From assembly GCA_965140735.1 (NCBI GenBank), contig OZ223306.1:3162001-3226000 (forward strand): 64,000 nt of DNA, given 5' to 3'. The notes under the pieces are model-generated. The model had not been told where the DNA came from. It saw only the letters and a program-made list of their open reading frames with translations, and made no database searches. This DNA is from Fusibacter_A sp965140735. GTDB lineage: Bacteria; Bacillota; Clostridia; Peptostreptococcales; Acidaminobacteraceae. Made by a program: the position numbers and the translations under genes. Shown in pieces: positions 53,369 to 62,622 of the stretch (the stretch's first letter is position 1; each line of letters begins with the position of its first letter).

Positions 53369-55066
53369 TTATTTTATCTCAAGCACATCTTTATAATCCT
53401 TAAAGTAGTCTTTTACCTGCTCTTCTGGATTTAGTGCTTCTTTATGTTCTTCCTCTTTTATTTCAAACTGAAGAGAAATCATCTTTTTTAACAACTTAGA
53501 CATCAATGTTTCTAAATATTTCAAATTAACTGCATTTTGAACAATATTTATGAAGAGTTTATCTTCTGGTGCTATACCAATTGTAATCCTATTTCCACTA
53601 AGAGTCAAAGGGGACGCATTCTCAAAAACAGGCATTATCCCCTTCTTTTCAGCTTTTATTACCTCTCTGAATTTTCCCCAAACTTCTTTTACATCATCAA
53701 ATCCAATCTCGGAGTCTGTAAATTCAATAAAAGGTTCAATATCATTTTGAGGTTCAGATTGAGGTGATTTAGAGTGTATCACATCAGTTTTAGTTTCAGC
53801 TGAAACACGCTTTGAATTTAAAGCCTCAGTAGACTTTGTAGGTGCAGCATGCTGAGATGGCACGGAAGGCCTCACTTTTTCATTATGTGTGATGCCTTTA
53901 GGAATGCCCCCACCTTCATATATTATTTTTTCTAATCTATTAACACGTTCTATGAGACCCTCAATGGTCTGATCCGCTTTAACATTCATAATCTTGACAA
54001 GTGTCGCCTCAAAGAGTACACGCTTATTTTGTGAATATTTGATGCTCTTTGATAACTCAATAAAAAGATTTAAAGCTCTAGAAATTTCAATCTGACTAAA
54101 ATGGGTGGATAACGTTTTTAACGTCTCCATATATTCAGTTGAAGCGTTAATGAGTAGATCGTAATTTTCTTTTACTGACAAAACAATTAACAGATCTCTA
54201 TAGACTTCAATAATGGCATTGATGAATTGATTTAAATCTTTACCATTCTTTATGATATCATCCACCTGTATAAAGATTTGGTTTGCATCTTGATTAACCA
54301 AATGCTCTATCAATTTTAAGATCACTGTATTTTCCACGAGACCAAGTAAATCTACAACATCTTCAACTAACAAACGATTTGTACCCACACTCAAACACTG
54401 ATCTAGACTACTTATAGAATCTCTCACTGCGCCATCACTTTTTTCAATAATAAGCTTTAAAGCTTCTATATCATAAGTAACTTCAGTTTGATCACAAATA
54501 TATTTCAATCTAAAGAGTAAATCTTCATAAGATACTCTTTTAAAATCAAATCTTTGACATCTCGATAAAATTGTCGCTGGAATTTTATGAGATTCTGTTG
54601 TCGCTAAAATAAAAAGTACATATTCAGGGGGTTCTTCAAGTGTTTTTAAAAGTGCATTAAATGCACCTTGTGATAACATGTGAACCTCATCTATTATGTA
54701 CACTTTGAACCGGCCTTTTGACGGTGCAAATTTAACATGCTCTCTCAATTCACGAATATCATCCACACTGTTGTTAGAAGCCGCATCCATTTCCACAACA
54801 TCAATAAATTGATCCTCTAAGATGCTCTTGCAATTTTCACATACGTTACATGGATTGCCATCAGAATTATTTAAACAGTTTACAGCTCTTGCGAAAACCT
54901 TTGCAGTCGTTGTCTTTCCAGTTCCTCTTGTCCCCGAAAAAAGATAAGCGTGACCTATACTATTATTTACGATTTGATTTCTAATCGGAAGTATAATGTG
55001 ATTTTGTCCAATTATTTCATCAAAATTGAGTGGTCTCCATTTTCGATACAAAGCTTGATAAGCCAT
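53369..55066 (-). CDS. dnaX: DNA polymerase III subunit gamma/tau
   Basis: A clamp-loader ATPase of 565 residues: Walker A GTRGTGKTTTAKV (about 45-57), four zinc-binding Cys (C-X8-C-X2-C-X2-C around 64-79), Walker B IIDEVHML and the SRC motif LSRCQRF. The C-terminal third (about 370-565) is polar and less conserved, as for tau. No frameshift site was checked in depth. Confidence 0.96.
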   Translation of the reverse strand: MAYQALYRKWRPLNFDEIIGQNHIILPIRNQIVNNSIGHAYLFSGTRGTGKTTTAKVFARAVNCLNNSDGNPCNVCENCKSILEDQFIDVVEMDAASNNSVDDIRELREHVKFAPSKGRFKVYIIDEVHMLSQGAFNALLKTLEEPPEYVLFILATTESHKIPATILSRCQRFDFKRVSYEDLLFRLKYICDQTEVTYDIEALKLIIEKSDGAVRDSISSLDQCLSVGTNRLLVEDVVDLLGLVENTVILKLIEHLVNQDANQIFIQVDDIIKNGKDLNQFINAIIEVYRDLLIVLSVKENYDLLINASTEYMETLKTLSTHFSQIEISRALNLFIELSKSIKYSQNKRVLFEATLVKIMNVKADQTIEGLIERVNRLEKIIYEGGGIPKGITHNEKVRPSVPSQHAAPTKSTEALNSKRVSAETKTDVIHSKSPQSEPQNDIEPFIEFTDSEIGFDDVKEVWGKFREVIKAEKKGIMPVFENASPLTLSGNRITIGIAPEDKLFINIVQNAVNLKYLETLMSKLLKKMISLQFEIKEEEHKEALNPEEQVKDYFKDYKDVLEIK

Positions 55067-55135
55067 TTTTTACTCCTTTTTTAAAAAAAATATTTTTGTA
55101 AACTGTATACAGTTATTTGTTCAAATCTCCTAATT

Positions 55136-57469
55136 TCAGATATAAAGATCATCAATTATGCTCTGTATCTTATTAGGTGATTGCATTACAATTCTTTCAA
55201 AAGCATCCACAATTTTAGGTGCAAATTGGGTCCCTCTATTTCTGATGAGTTCTTTTAGAGCTTCATATATAGGCTCTGCTTTTGAGTATGATCTTGCAGA
55301 AGTAATTGCATCAAATGCATCTGCAACACCAATAATACCTGCATACTCAGGAAGCTCTTCCAGAGTGTGCCCAGAAGGATACCCTTTTAAGTCATACCTC
55401 ACATGGTGGTATAAGATCCCTTCAGTAATCTGCGAGTCTAATTTAATGGCATTCAATATTTGAATACCTTTTTCAGGATGCTCTTTAATAATTTCATATT
55501 CTTCTTGAGTTAATTTACCTTGTTTGGTTAAAATAGACTGATGTATGCCCACTTTTCCAACATCATGAAGGAGCCCTGCTATTTCTATATTTTCGAGTTC
55601 TTCATTACTATAGCCCATTTCCACTGCAATTTCAACAGAAAATCTTGAGACTCTCCTTGAGTGACCCTCAGTATATTTATCCTTTGCTTCAATAACATTC
55701 ACAAGCGCATGAATTGTATTAAAATACTGCTTTCTCAATTGATCATATAATAAAGCTCTTTGAATAACAACAGATGCTTGATTTTTAAACATTTTAAGAA
55801 TATTGATATCATTAGATGTCAGTTCGTGCTCTATACCAATGGACAATATGGATATAATTTCCCCCTCAGTCTCCATAGGTGCAATGAGTATTTGTTTCAA
55901 ATTATTTGAATAACGATGTGCCTTTCGGTAAATATCATTTACTTCAATAATTTTTATTTCAGAATCCTCAATAATATCACTCTCATAGTACGCATTTATA
56001 TCTTCAATATACTGATCGTAGTAATAATCAGCTTTTTCAGTTTGAGCTTTTAATTCCCAAAAACCATCATCGTTTCTAATTCGAATTGTACCAGATATAA
56101 TATTGAAAAGATAATCAATTCTATTAATAATATTAATCAGTAATTCTTTAAGCCCCCAATTGCTTATTAGCGATGAATTAATTTGATTAATATACTCTAA
56201 TTCTCTATTTTTTCTAAGGATTCTACTTTGTAGAGTGATTTCATCGTTTATGGATTTTCCAATGTATAAATAACTGCCGTTCGTTAAGGCTTCAATTTTG
56301 ACATTTAGAAACTGAGACACTTTAGAATCAAAATGGCTCATCCTAAAATTTAGAAATGTGAGTTCATCACATTGAGTGGTTAAATCTTTAAGTGTTCTAG
56401 ACTTATCCATCATAATAGATAGTATTGATTTTCCAACAATTTCATCTTTTTTAAAACCCAATTTATTTTCAAAAGTGCGATTAACTTCTAAAATTGTGCC
56501 TTCATTGTTTATTAGAAAAACAATTTCATTTACTCTATCAAAAAGGATATCATTCATTTCTTCTTTTGTTGCCATCTCTGTGAAATATTGATCATGCTCT
56601 TTTTTCAAAGCTCTACTTCTATCAAGTATAGATTCCATATCTTGTCTATACTTTTCACAGGATACCATCAATTCTTTTATTTGTTCATCTAAATTTTCTT
56701 CAACTTCAGAAATTTCGCTAATCAGCTGTTCTAAAAGTGGATCAAAGTTAATTTGTACTCTATCAATTTTATTATATTGGCCTTCTTTAATCAAATCTAA
56801 CGTTTTAATAAGCCGATTTAAAGGATATTTTCTATGCTTCAGTATCGTATTAAAAAGTATAAAAATTGCTATATTTCCTAAAATAACAATGAGAGTCCAC
56901 AAGATATAAGAAGTACCCTCTATATCTTCAACAGGTCTTATTACAACGATTTCAAGATTAAGTTCTTTATTAAAAAAAGCCTTATAATAATCCTCATTTA
57001 CTCTTTGTAATGCATCTAATTTTAAATGTAACTTTTCATTCGAAGTAATACGAATAGCATTGTCCCATAAATTAATACTCTCAAAAGATACGTATTGAAT
57101 GGCTGTATCTTTTAATTTAGACTCACTATGAGAGATCATAAATCTACTCTGATCTGGATCAATTTCAATCTTATATTGCTCATATAATGGCTCTAGATCA
57201 GACACATAATCAATTTGATCTTGAGCTAAAACGCCTTTATCTATTTGGTCTATCTTATGAGTAAATTTCAATTGATTTATATGATTTTCCAAATTAAAAA
57301 AGATTTGATCCGCTAGTTGATCTATTTTTAAATTCGCTTGCATGATTGCTTGTTCTTTGAGGTATTCATCCAAATAGAAATAGGCACTCAGGCTCCATAA
57401 GGTTATTGGAATTAAAATGATTATGAAAGTTAACCATTTTTGAAAATTATAATATTTAATTCTCATCAT
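55136..57469 (-). CDS. membrane PAS-GAF-HD-GYP sensor phosphodiesterase
   Basis: A protein of 777 residues from the ATG with GGGGGA just upstream, overlapping the end of the preceding gene by 14 bp. Two membrane helices (about 10-30 and 190-215) flank an external sensor; a coiled linker, a PAS domain (about 305-420), a GAF domain (about 440-590) and an HD-GYP domain follow. The latter has LLHDVGKVGI, HPEKG, HH...KGYPSG and ADAFDAITSARSY, all the metal and GYP residues, so c-di-GMP hydrolysis is expected. The upstream gene is a related but altered paralogue. Confidence 0.9.
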   Translation of the reverse strand: MMRIKYYNFQKWLTFIIILIPITLWSLSAYFYLDEYLKEQAIMQANLKIDQLADQIFFNLENHINQLKFTHKIDQIDKGVLAQDQIDYVSDLEPLYEQYKIEIDPDQSRFMISHSESKLKDTAIQYVSFESINLWDNAIRITSNEKLHLKLDALQRVNEDYYKAFFNKELNLEIVVIRPVEDIEGTSYILWTLIVILGNIAIFILFNTILKHRKYPLNRLIKTLDLIKEGQYNKIDRVQINFDPLLEQLISEISEVEENLDEQIKELMVSCEKYRQDMESILDRSRALKKEHDQYFTEMATKEEMNDILFDRVNEIVFLINNEGTILEVNRTFENKLGFKKDEIVGKSILSIMMDKSRTLKDLTTQCDELTFLNFRMSHFDSKVSQFLNVKIEALTNGSYLYIGKSINDEITLQSRILRKNRELEYINQINSSLISNWGLKELLINIINRIDYLFNIISGTIRIRNDDGFWELKAQTEKADYYYDQYIEDINAYYESDIIEDSEIKIIEVNDIYRKAHRYSNNLKQILIAPMETEGEIISILSIGIEHELTSNDINILKMFKNQASVVIQRALLYDQLRKQYFNTIHALVNVIEAKDKYTEGHSRRVSRFSVEIAVEMGYSNEELENIEIAGLLHDVGKVGIHQSILTKQGKLTQEEYEIIKEHPEKGIQILNAIKLDSQITEGILYHHVRYDLKGYPSGHTLEELPEYAGIIGVADAFDAITSARSYSKAEPIYEALKELIRNRGTQFAPKIVDAFERIVMQSPNKIQSIIDDLYI

Positions 57470-59879
57470 ATTCCCCCAATGTTTTTGCCTCATAAATTGC
57501 ATCTAAAGCATCGCTTTTATTATCAATTAAATTTTCTAATATTTTTAAAAGTTGAGGTGAGTAGACAGACCCTGATTCCGTTGTCATCTTTGCCACAAAG
57601 TGCTGCCGATCAAAGCTTCCACTGTTATAATTCATAAAAAGATCAAAGTCATTAGCCAATCTAATAATTTGTGAATAGTATGGTTGCTCCTGTAATTCAA
57701 TTGCCTGATTGGACAAATCATAATTAAGATGATGAAATTCTATACCATCAAGAATTTCTTTATTAAAACCTACATTTTCTATCATTTTTCTGCCCATTAT
57801 GCCATGTTCCTCTATATCAAAAAAATATTCTAAAGAATTATCAGCAAAACCTAGTTTACCGACATCGTGTAATAAGCCAGCAATATAAATATCATCGATT
57901 TCATTGTCATTTAAGTAGAGCCGTTGAGCAATCAATCGACTAATCCGTGCAACACGTCTTGAATGCCCACTAAATCTTTCTTGCTTTATTTCTGCAGCTG
58001 TAACAAAGGCTTCTACGGTTTTATAGTAGTTCGCTTTTAGCTGATCATATAGAAGCACTTTTTCAAGAGAAATCGTAACATTAATCGATATGGACTCTAA
58101 TAAGACCATATAGTCTGTATTAAATTCAAAATCACTTATGATTGACATAACACCAAAGCTTTTTTGATAGTTTGCTAGTGGTATATAGGCAATTGAATGT
58201 CCTTGTTTTAACAGGTCCTCTAAAACAGGCTCGTGAAACAATAAGTCATCTGCTGTATTTATTAAAATAATCTTATTTTCTTTAAAACAATATCCAATAT
58301 GTCTCCCCTCAGCAACAATTTTTTCACTCAAAAGGAACTCTGTACTATAACCTGAAATTGTTTTGAGTTCAAACATTTGATCTTCATTCATAAGTCTGAT
58401 AGTTGTTGAATTTAAATTTGCCAGAAAGGCAACCTTATCCAATATATCTTGAAGAGTTGCCTCTATATTGTTATTGATACTAATGATTTTGCCAATTTCA
58501 TTGATAAAATGTAAATCTCTGCTCTTCTTAAGATAGTTTTGGTTCATTTTTTCTTCAAAATTGCTTTTTGAACAGAAACATAGTATATATTTTACTTTAT
58601 TAAATTCTCGTATCCTAATAGAACTTCCATTAAGGGGTTCATTGAATATATGATTTTTAAATCTAAACTTTATAGATTTATAATCTCGTTCCAATAAAAG
58701 ATCTAAATCCTTATCAAAGCCTTCTATAAATTCACTAATATGCTCACATTGATAGATTGATGTTTCAATCCTTAAAATTTCTGATAGGATTTGATTAACA
58801 TAAATAATATCGCCTTCAGTATTCATAATCCATAACATTTGATCAATATTCTTTGCAATTGTTTCAAAAAAAGAAGATAGGTACAAAGCTCTATTTTTGA
58901 GGACTGCATGATTTTTATAAAGCTCTTCAAACTGTTTGTTTTTATATCTATTCTCTCTTATCAACTCACTTTCTACTACCTTTAATTCACTGATCTTAAG
59001 TAATTTTTGATCAATATCTTCTTTAACTTCATCCAATTTTGTCATTATAAGATGATATTCCTCTATTAAACACCTGCCCTTAGTATTTTTTCTATAACTT
59101 CTATCTAAGTCCAATACGAGTCGCATTAAAGTCATATAACTTCTATTTACAAATAAATAGCATGATGCCAATAATAATAACATCATCAGTATAATTTGAA
59201 TCCATTGATTTTTAAATACTTCTGAAATAAAAATATAGAAATTGGACTGATCAATAATCACATAACCTAAATCAGATGTATAAATAAGTTTTTTATGGTC
59301 CAAACGATTCATTGATATCAGAATCGCTTTTTTAAAAGCGTCAAATTGATAATCTATTGCAAGGCTCCCTTGATACTTCCCTTTAGAATCACTGAGATTT
59401 TTGCTAAAAGTTACAATTTTCATGTCTAATTTAGCCTCTTGCTTAGGTGGTGAAACAATAATCTGGTCTGCTATTGATGACGAAATCATAGTCCCCTTAT
59501 CCTGTTCATTCCCCACAGATTTGCCAAAATAATATTCTATGCCGTCTCTTGTCATATAACGAGCACTTAATATATTAGCATCTGAAGTTACAAGTGCACT
59601 TAATAATAGCTTATATTTTGCCTCATTTAGTTTTATATCATTTTCTTGATAATTTATAATGCTATCTGATAAAAAAGCCAGTTCGTCTAATACAACCTTT
59701 AAAGGCGTATTTTGCATATCAATCTGTATAGGTTCACTACGCTTAGCCACTTTACTCACATCATAATAAATGCCAAAAAGAGCAACATTGGCGCACACTA
59801 ACACAAGTACTAGTGAAGTAATATATTTTATTAGAAAGCTAATTGTTGATTTTTTTATCGAATCTTGCTTGTGATTCAC
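57456..59879 (-). CDS. membrane sensor with degenerate HD-GYP domain
   Basis: A protein of 807 residues with the same plan as the next gene: membrane helices at about 15-35 and 225-245, a PAS-like part (about 335-440), a GAF domain (about 455-610) and an HD domain (about 615-790). The HD site LLHDVGKLGF is intact, but the GYP loop reads HHLNYDLSNQA and the final motif LANDFDLFMN lacks the TSxRPY residues. It could bind but not cleave c-di-GMP, or have other phosphohydrolase activity. It starts at GTG with GGGGA upstream, after a leader with two hairpins. Confidence 0.87.
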   Translation of the reverse strand: MNHKQDSIKKSTISFLIKYITSLVLVLVCANVALFGIYYDVSKVAKRSEPIQIDMQNTPLKVVLDELAFLSDSIINYQENDIKLNEAKYKLLLSALVTSDANILSARYMTRDGIEYYFGKSVGNEQDKGTMISSSIADQIIVSPPKQEAKLDMKIVTFSKNLSDSKGKYQGSLAIDYQFDAFKKAILISMNRLDHKKLIYTSDLGYVIIDQSNFYIFISEVFKNQWIQIILMMLLLLASCYLFVNRSYMTLMRLVLDLDRSYRKNTKGRCLIEEYHLIMTKLDEVKEDIDQKLLKISELKVVESELIRENRYKNKQFEELYKNHAVLKNRALYLSSFFETIAKNIDQMLWIMNTEGDIIYVNQILSEILRIETSIYQCEHISEFIEGFDKDLDLLLERDYKSIKFRFKNHIFNEPLNGSSIRIREFNKVKYILCFCSKSNFEEKMNQNYLKKSRDLHFINEIGKIISINNNIEATLQDILDKVAFLANLNSTTIRLMNEDQMFELKTISGYSTEFLLSEKIVAEGRHIGYCFKENKIILINTADDLLFHEPVLEDLLKQGHSIAYIPLANYQKSFGVMSIISDFEFNTDYMVLLESISINVTISLEKVLLYDQLKANYYKTVEAFVTAAEIKQERFSGHSRRVARISRLIAQRLYLNDNEIDDIYIAGLLHDVGKLGFADNSLEYFFDIEEHGIMGRKMIENVGFNKEILDGIEFHHLNYDLSNQAIELQEQPYYSQIIRLANDFDLFMNYNSGSFDRQHFVAKMTTESGSVYSPQLLKILENLIDNKSDALDAIYEAKTLGEYDEN

Positions 59880-59945
59880 TCAAATTCCCCGCGATCTGAT
59901 AAATTGATTTATTATGTAAATTATATTAAAAAAAACACTAAAGAT

Positions 59946-60063
59946 AAAGGAGAATAGCTTATAGATCAAACCTACTTTCGTTGTCTCCTTTCAAAGACTA
60001 AACATGCCTCTTCAAATCTTCCTAACCGCTTAGAGCAGGCTAAATAGTCCTGCCTCTAAGCGG
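59946..60063 (-). promoter_or_regulatory. structured leader upstream of the HD-GYP pair
   Basis: Two hairpins lie between the SRP RNA terminator and the first HD-GYP gene. One is strong: CCGCTTAGAGCAGG / CCTGCCTCTAAGCGG (60026-60063, one extra base in one arm, 9-base loop). The second has arms AAAGGAGA / TCTCCTTT (59946-59991) with a 30-base loop. Neither matches the c-di-GMP-I or -II riboswitch sequence elements that I know, although the downstream genes would make that attractive. Confidence 0.5.
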
Positions 60064-60085
60064 GACGAAAACAAATGATCTTAAA

Positions 60086-60114
60086 TAAAAAAAGTTGTCT
60101 TATAAGACAACTTT
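60086..60114. terminator. terminator of SRP RNA
   Basis: AGTTGTCTTATAAGACAACT is a perfect 20-base palindrome with T-runs on both sides, directly after the 3' end of the SRP RNA on the minus strand. Confidence 0.92.
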
Positions 60115-60120
60115 TTAATA

Positions 60121-60393
60121 TGTAAGCCGTGCATCCAACTTCGAAATACTACTACAGACGTTACCACAACAGTTAGCTCAAATCAGGAACCCCCGCGGCA
60201 CATAGACTTTCTTACTTACCGCTGCTTCCTTCCAGATCTGACGGAGTTCATAAGTGCCTATTGCGCAGGACCCAATTATCAACACCACTTATTGTGGGCA
60301 GACTCAACAATGATATCCCTTAGATGGACTTCAATCTTGCTACAGCGGATTGCAAGTTACAAGGCACCGCTACCTCCCCATCTAGCACGGCAT
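60121..60393 (-). ncRNA. ffs: large signal recognition particle RNA
   Basis: The minus strand begins GCCGTGCTAGATGGGGAGGT and ends in the pairing strand GCACGGC, about 270 nt. The conserved SRP domain IV is clear (GTCAGATCTGGAAGGAAGCA) and also the Alu-like 5' portion (GGTAGCGGTGCC...TGCAATCCGCT) typical of Bacillus-type SRP RNA. It lies about 10 bases after tRNA-Ser and is likely co-transcribed with it. Confidence 0.95.
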
Positions 60394-60402
60394 ATATTTA
60401 AT

Positions 60403-60492
60403 TGGCGGAGAGAGCGGGACTCGAACCCGCGGGGCCATGACAGCCTTACACGCTTTCCAGGCGTGCCCCTTAGCCAGCTCGGACATCTCTCC
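60403..60492 (-). tRNA. tRNA-Ser (anticodon GGA)
   Basis: The minus strand gives a 90-nt class II tRNA: acceptor GGAGAGA/TCTCTCC, D stem, anticodon loop CTGGAAA, a long variable arm and T arm GTTCGAGTC, with CCA encoded. It lies directly after tadA and before SRP RNA. Confidence 0.97.
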
Positions 60493-60493
60493 A

Positions 60494-60949
60494 CTATCTT
60501 AATCTCTTAAAAAAACGCTTCATTATATCAGAGCACTCTTGTGCCAACACACCTTCAACAACCTGACAGTAATGGTTTAAACCTTTAAAATCAAATAAGT
60601 TGAATAGAGAACCACAAGCGCCCCCTTTAGGGTCTCTTGAACCAAAATAAACAGTTTTAATTCTAGACTGATAAATAGCCCCAATACACATAGGACAGGG
60701 TTCAATTGTAACATAGATCTCGCAGTCTGTCAATCTCCAATGACCTATATTAAGACAGGCTTCTTGGATCGCATTAATCTCAGCGTGTGCAATAGCACTT
60801 TCTGATAATTCTCGCGTATTATGCCCTTTTCCGATCACTTTCCCTTGTTTCACAATAACGGCTCCAATAGGCACTTCACCAAGCATATAAGCCTTCTCCG
60901 CTTCAATTAAAGCCAATTCCATAAAATGCTCTATTTTATTTTCATCCAC
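60494..60949 (-). CDS. tadA: tRNA-specific adenosine deaminase
   Basis: A protein of 151 residues with the zinc deaminase motifs HAEINAIQEA and PCPMCIGAI, converting A34 to inosine in tRNA-Arg(ACG). It appears to start at GTG, with GAGGAG about 10 bases upstream. Neighbourhood tadA-tRNA-ffs is standard in Firmicutes. It ends one base before tRNA-Ser. Confidence 0.95.
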   Translation of the reverse strand: MDENKIEHFMELALIEAEKAYMLGEVPIGAVIVKQGKVIGKGHNTRELSESAIAHAEINAIQEACLNIGHWRLTDCEIYVTIEPCPMCIGAIYQSRIKTVYFGSRDPKGGACGSLFNLFDFKGLNHYCQVVEGVLAQECSDIMKRFFKRLR

Positions 60950-60967
60950 ACCTTGAAATCTCCTCTT

Positions 60968-61753
60968 TTATAATTTGCTGCAAACGATCGTAAAAGTCTT
61001 TGGTATACCTTGATCGAATACTTCTGATGAAAGATTGGGTTCTTCTTTCAACTCTTTTACCATAAAGCCGACTTGTGCAAGTGATGTTATAATCTCACCT
61101 AAAGTCCATTTTCTGAGGAAAACCTTATCAAGAAGAGCTTCATCTGAGTATTTCGAGAATGCAACTTCCTGTTCTACTAATTCAGTACTGAAATAATCAC
61201 CAGTAACTTTATGCTTTCTGACCTTTGCTGTGGAGCCTCTAGACGAAATCAGCTTTGTTGATACTGGATGAAAATCTCTCAAAATAAATTTGCCTTTACT
61301 TTGAAGTAATCTATAAGCAACATTAAAAAAAGACGCTAAATCTTGAAAATAGTGAATAATACCCATTTCAGCAAACACAATGTCATTTGTTTCATAATAG
61401 GATTCAAGATCGACATTTAGGATATCGCCAATAATATAGTCTATTTCACATCTGCAAGCTTTCGCAAGTTCAAGTGCATATTGTTTATTGCCAGGCGATA
61501 TATCCACTACAGTTACATTTGCCCCTAATAAACTTAAAGCGACTGCCTTCTGTCCCATAGAGCCCATTAAATTGAATATTTTTTGCCCTTTAACTGTTTC
61601 AAAGTATGGATATATCGGATATAAAATTTTCTCAGGATCTCTTATAATTTTTTGTGCAGCTTCACTAGGAAAGCCATATTTTTTCACATATGCATTATAA
61701 GTTTCCTGCTGCCATATTGCGTTATTTTTGTTTTGACACGTTTCAGATTTCAT
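60968..61753 (-). CDS. class I SAM-dependent methyltransferase
   Basis: A protein of 261 residues from the ATG 5 bases after GGAGG. The Rossmann SAM motif NLMGSMGQKAVALSLLGANVTVVDISP-type region spans about 60-90, with DIVFAEMGIIHYF as motif IV-like segment. The substrate is unknown; the fold is that of small-molecule or general methyltransferases. It is between tRNA-Arg and tadA. Confidence 0.85.
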   Translation of the reverse strand: MKSETCQNKNNAIWQQETYNAYVKKYGFPSEAAQKIIRDPEKILYPIYPYFETVKGQKIFNLMGSMGQKAVALSLLGANVTVVDISPGNKQYALELAKACRCEIDYIIGDILNVDLESYYETNDIVFAEMGIIHYFQDLASFFNVAYRLLQSKGKFILRDFHPVSTKLISSRGSTAKVRKHKVTGDYFSTELVEQEVAFSKYSDEALLDKVFLRKWTLGEIITSLAQVGFMVKELKEEPNLSSEVFDQGIPKTFTIVCSKL

Positions 61754-61782
61754 ATTGCCTCCATTTCCACTCATATTATAAC

Positions 61783-61814
61783 AAACCCCTGTGATTTAAT
61801 ATCACAAGGGTTTC
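61783..61814 (-). terminator. hairpin downstream of tRNA-Arg
   Basis: AAACCCCTGTGAT pairs with ATCACAAGGGTTT (one mismatch). The minus-strand tail GTTATAATATG is not a T-run, but the position just past the tRNA 3' end suits processing or termination. Confidence 0.6.
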
Positions 61815-61821
61815 GATGTCG

Positions 61822-61897
61822 TGGCGCACCCGAGAAGATTTGAACTTCCGACCTACCGCTTAGGAGGCGGTTGCTCTATCCACTGAGCTACGAGTGC
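61822..61897 (-). tRNA. tRNA-Arg (anticodon CCT)
   Basis: A 76-nt tRNA on the minus strand: acceptor GCACTCG/CGGGTGC, D arm GCTCAGTGGATAGAGC, anticodon loop CTCCTAA, T arm GTTCAAATC, CCA encoded. It begins 2 bases after the stop codon of the OmpA-like gene. Confidence 0.97.
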
Positions 61898-61899
61898 AT

Positions 61900-62616
61900 T
61901 TATTTTCCATTGTTGTTTTTGATAACATAATCTCTAAAATATATTTCTACATAATCATTTTTTTGACGTTCTGTCTCTTTAACAGAAACAGGGTTTGATG
62001 ATCCTTCATTAATAAATTCAACTTTAGTTTGATCCAAATTGCCATCACTTAAAATAGCATAAATCGCTTTTATCCTATTCGAAGCTAATTCAACTTCCAT
62101 TGCTGTATTAGAGAAATTAGGATATCCATCTGCATGTCCTTCTATGACAATCGTTTCCTCTGGATATGCGTTAATAATATCCTCAAAAGATTCTAACGCG
62201 ACTTTAGCACTATCTGGTACTTTAAACGATTGAAAATCAAACTTAACAGTTATATGTGCTTCTTTTAGAATTTTTAAATCTTCTGCAGAATAAGTTCCAT
62301 TTTCATTTTCGCTATTCACAGCATTCTTTTTCACCACTTCAGGCTCGGTTTCAGATTCCTCGTCCACAGGATCAACAACAAGATCCTTACCAGAAGACTC
62401 ATTAAGTGAACTAGAATCCTCATTTGGGTCGTCTACAGGGACATCTGGAACTTCAACATCTCCATTAGCTTCCAAAACAACTGGTTTTGTTTGAACCGCT
62501 TGATCAGACACATAACTGAAAACGTAACTACTACTTATAATAACGATTGTGAGCAAAGAAATCAAGTAAATTCCAATTATTATTTTACCTTTTTGTGTGT
62601 ATTTTTTAGGAAACAT
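61900..62616 (-). CDS. OmpA/MotB-like membrane-anchored protein
   Basis: A protein of 238 residues with one N-terminal transmembrane helix (about 11-35), an acidic Pro/Ser/Glu-rich linker (40-100) and an OmpA-like peptidoglycan-binding domain (about 118-232; IVIEGHADGYPN, ELASNRIKAIYAIL). Without a MotA partner nearby a flagellar stator role is unlikely; a wall-binding cell-envelope role is more plausible. It follows the coiled-coil gene by 6 bases. Confidence 0.8.
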   Translation of the reverse strand: MFPKKYTQKGKIIIGIYLISLLTIVIISSSYVFSYVSDQAVQTKPVVLEANGDVEVPDVPVDDPNEDSSSLNESSGKDLVVDPVDEESETEPEVVKKNAVNSENENGTYSAEDLKILKEAHITVKFDFQSFKVPDSAKVALESFEDIINAYPEETIVIEGHADGYPNFSNTAMEVELASNRIKAIYAILSDGNLDQTKVEFINEGSSNPVSVKETERQKNDYVEIYFRDYVIKNNNGK

Positions 62617-62622
62617 TATTTT

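Noticed and set aside
59880..60063. c-di-GMP riboswitch before the HD-GYP genes
   Set aside because: Hairpins are present but conserved c-di-GMP-I and -II sequence elements are not.
60292..60510. 72-codon plus-strand frame
   Set aside because: It lies across the SRP RNA and tRNA-Ser genes, which explain the sequence.
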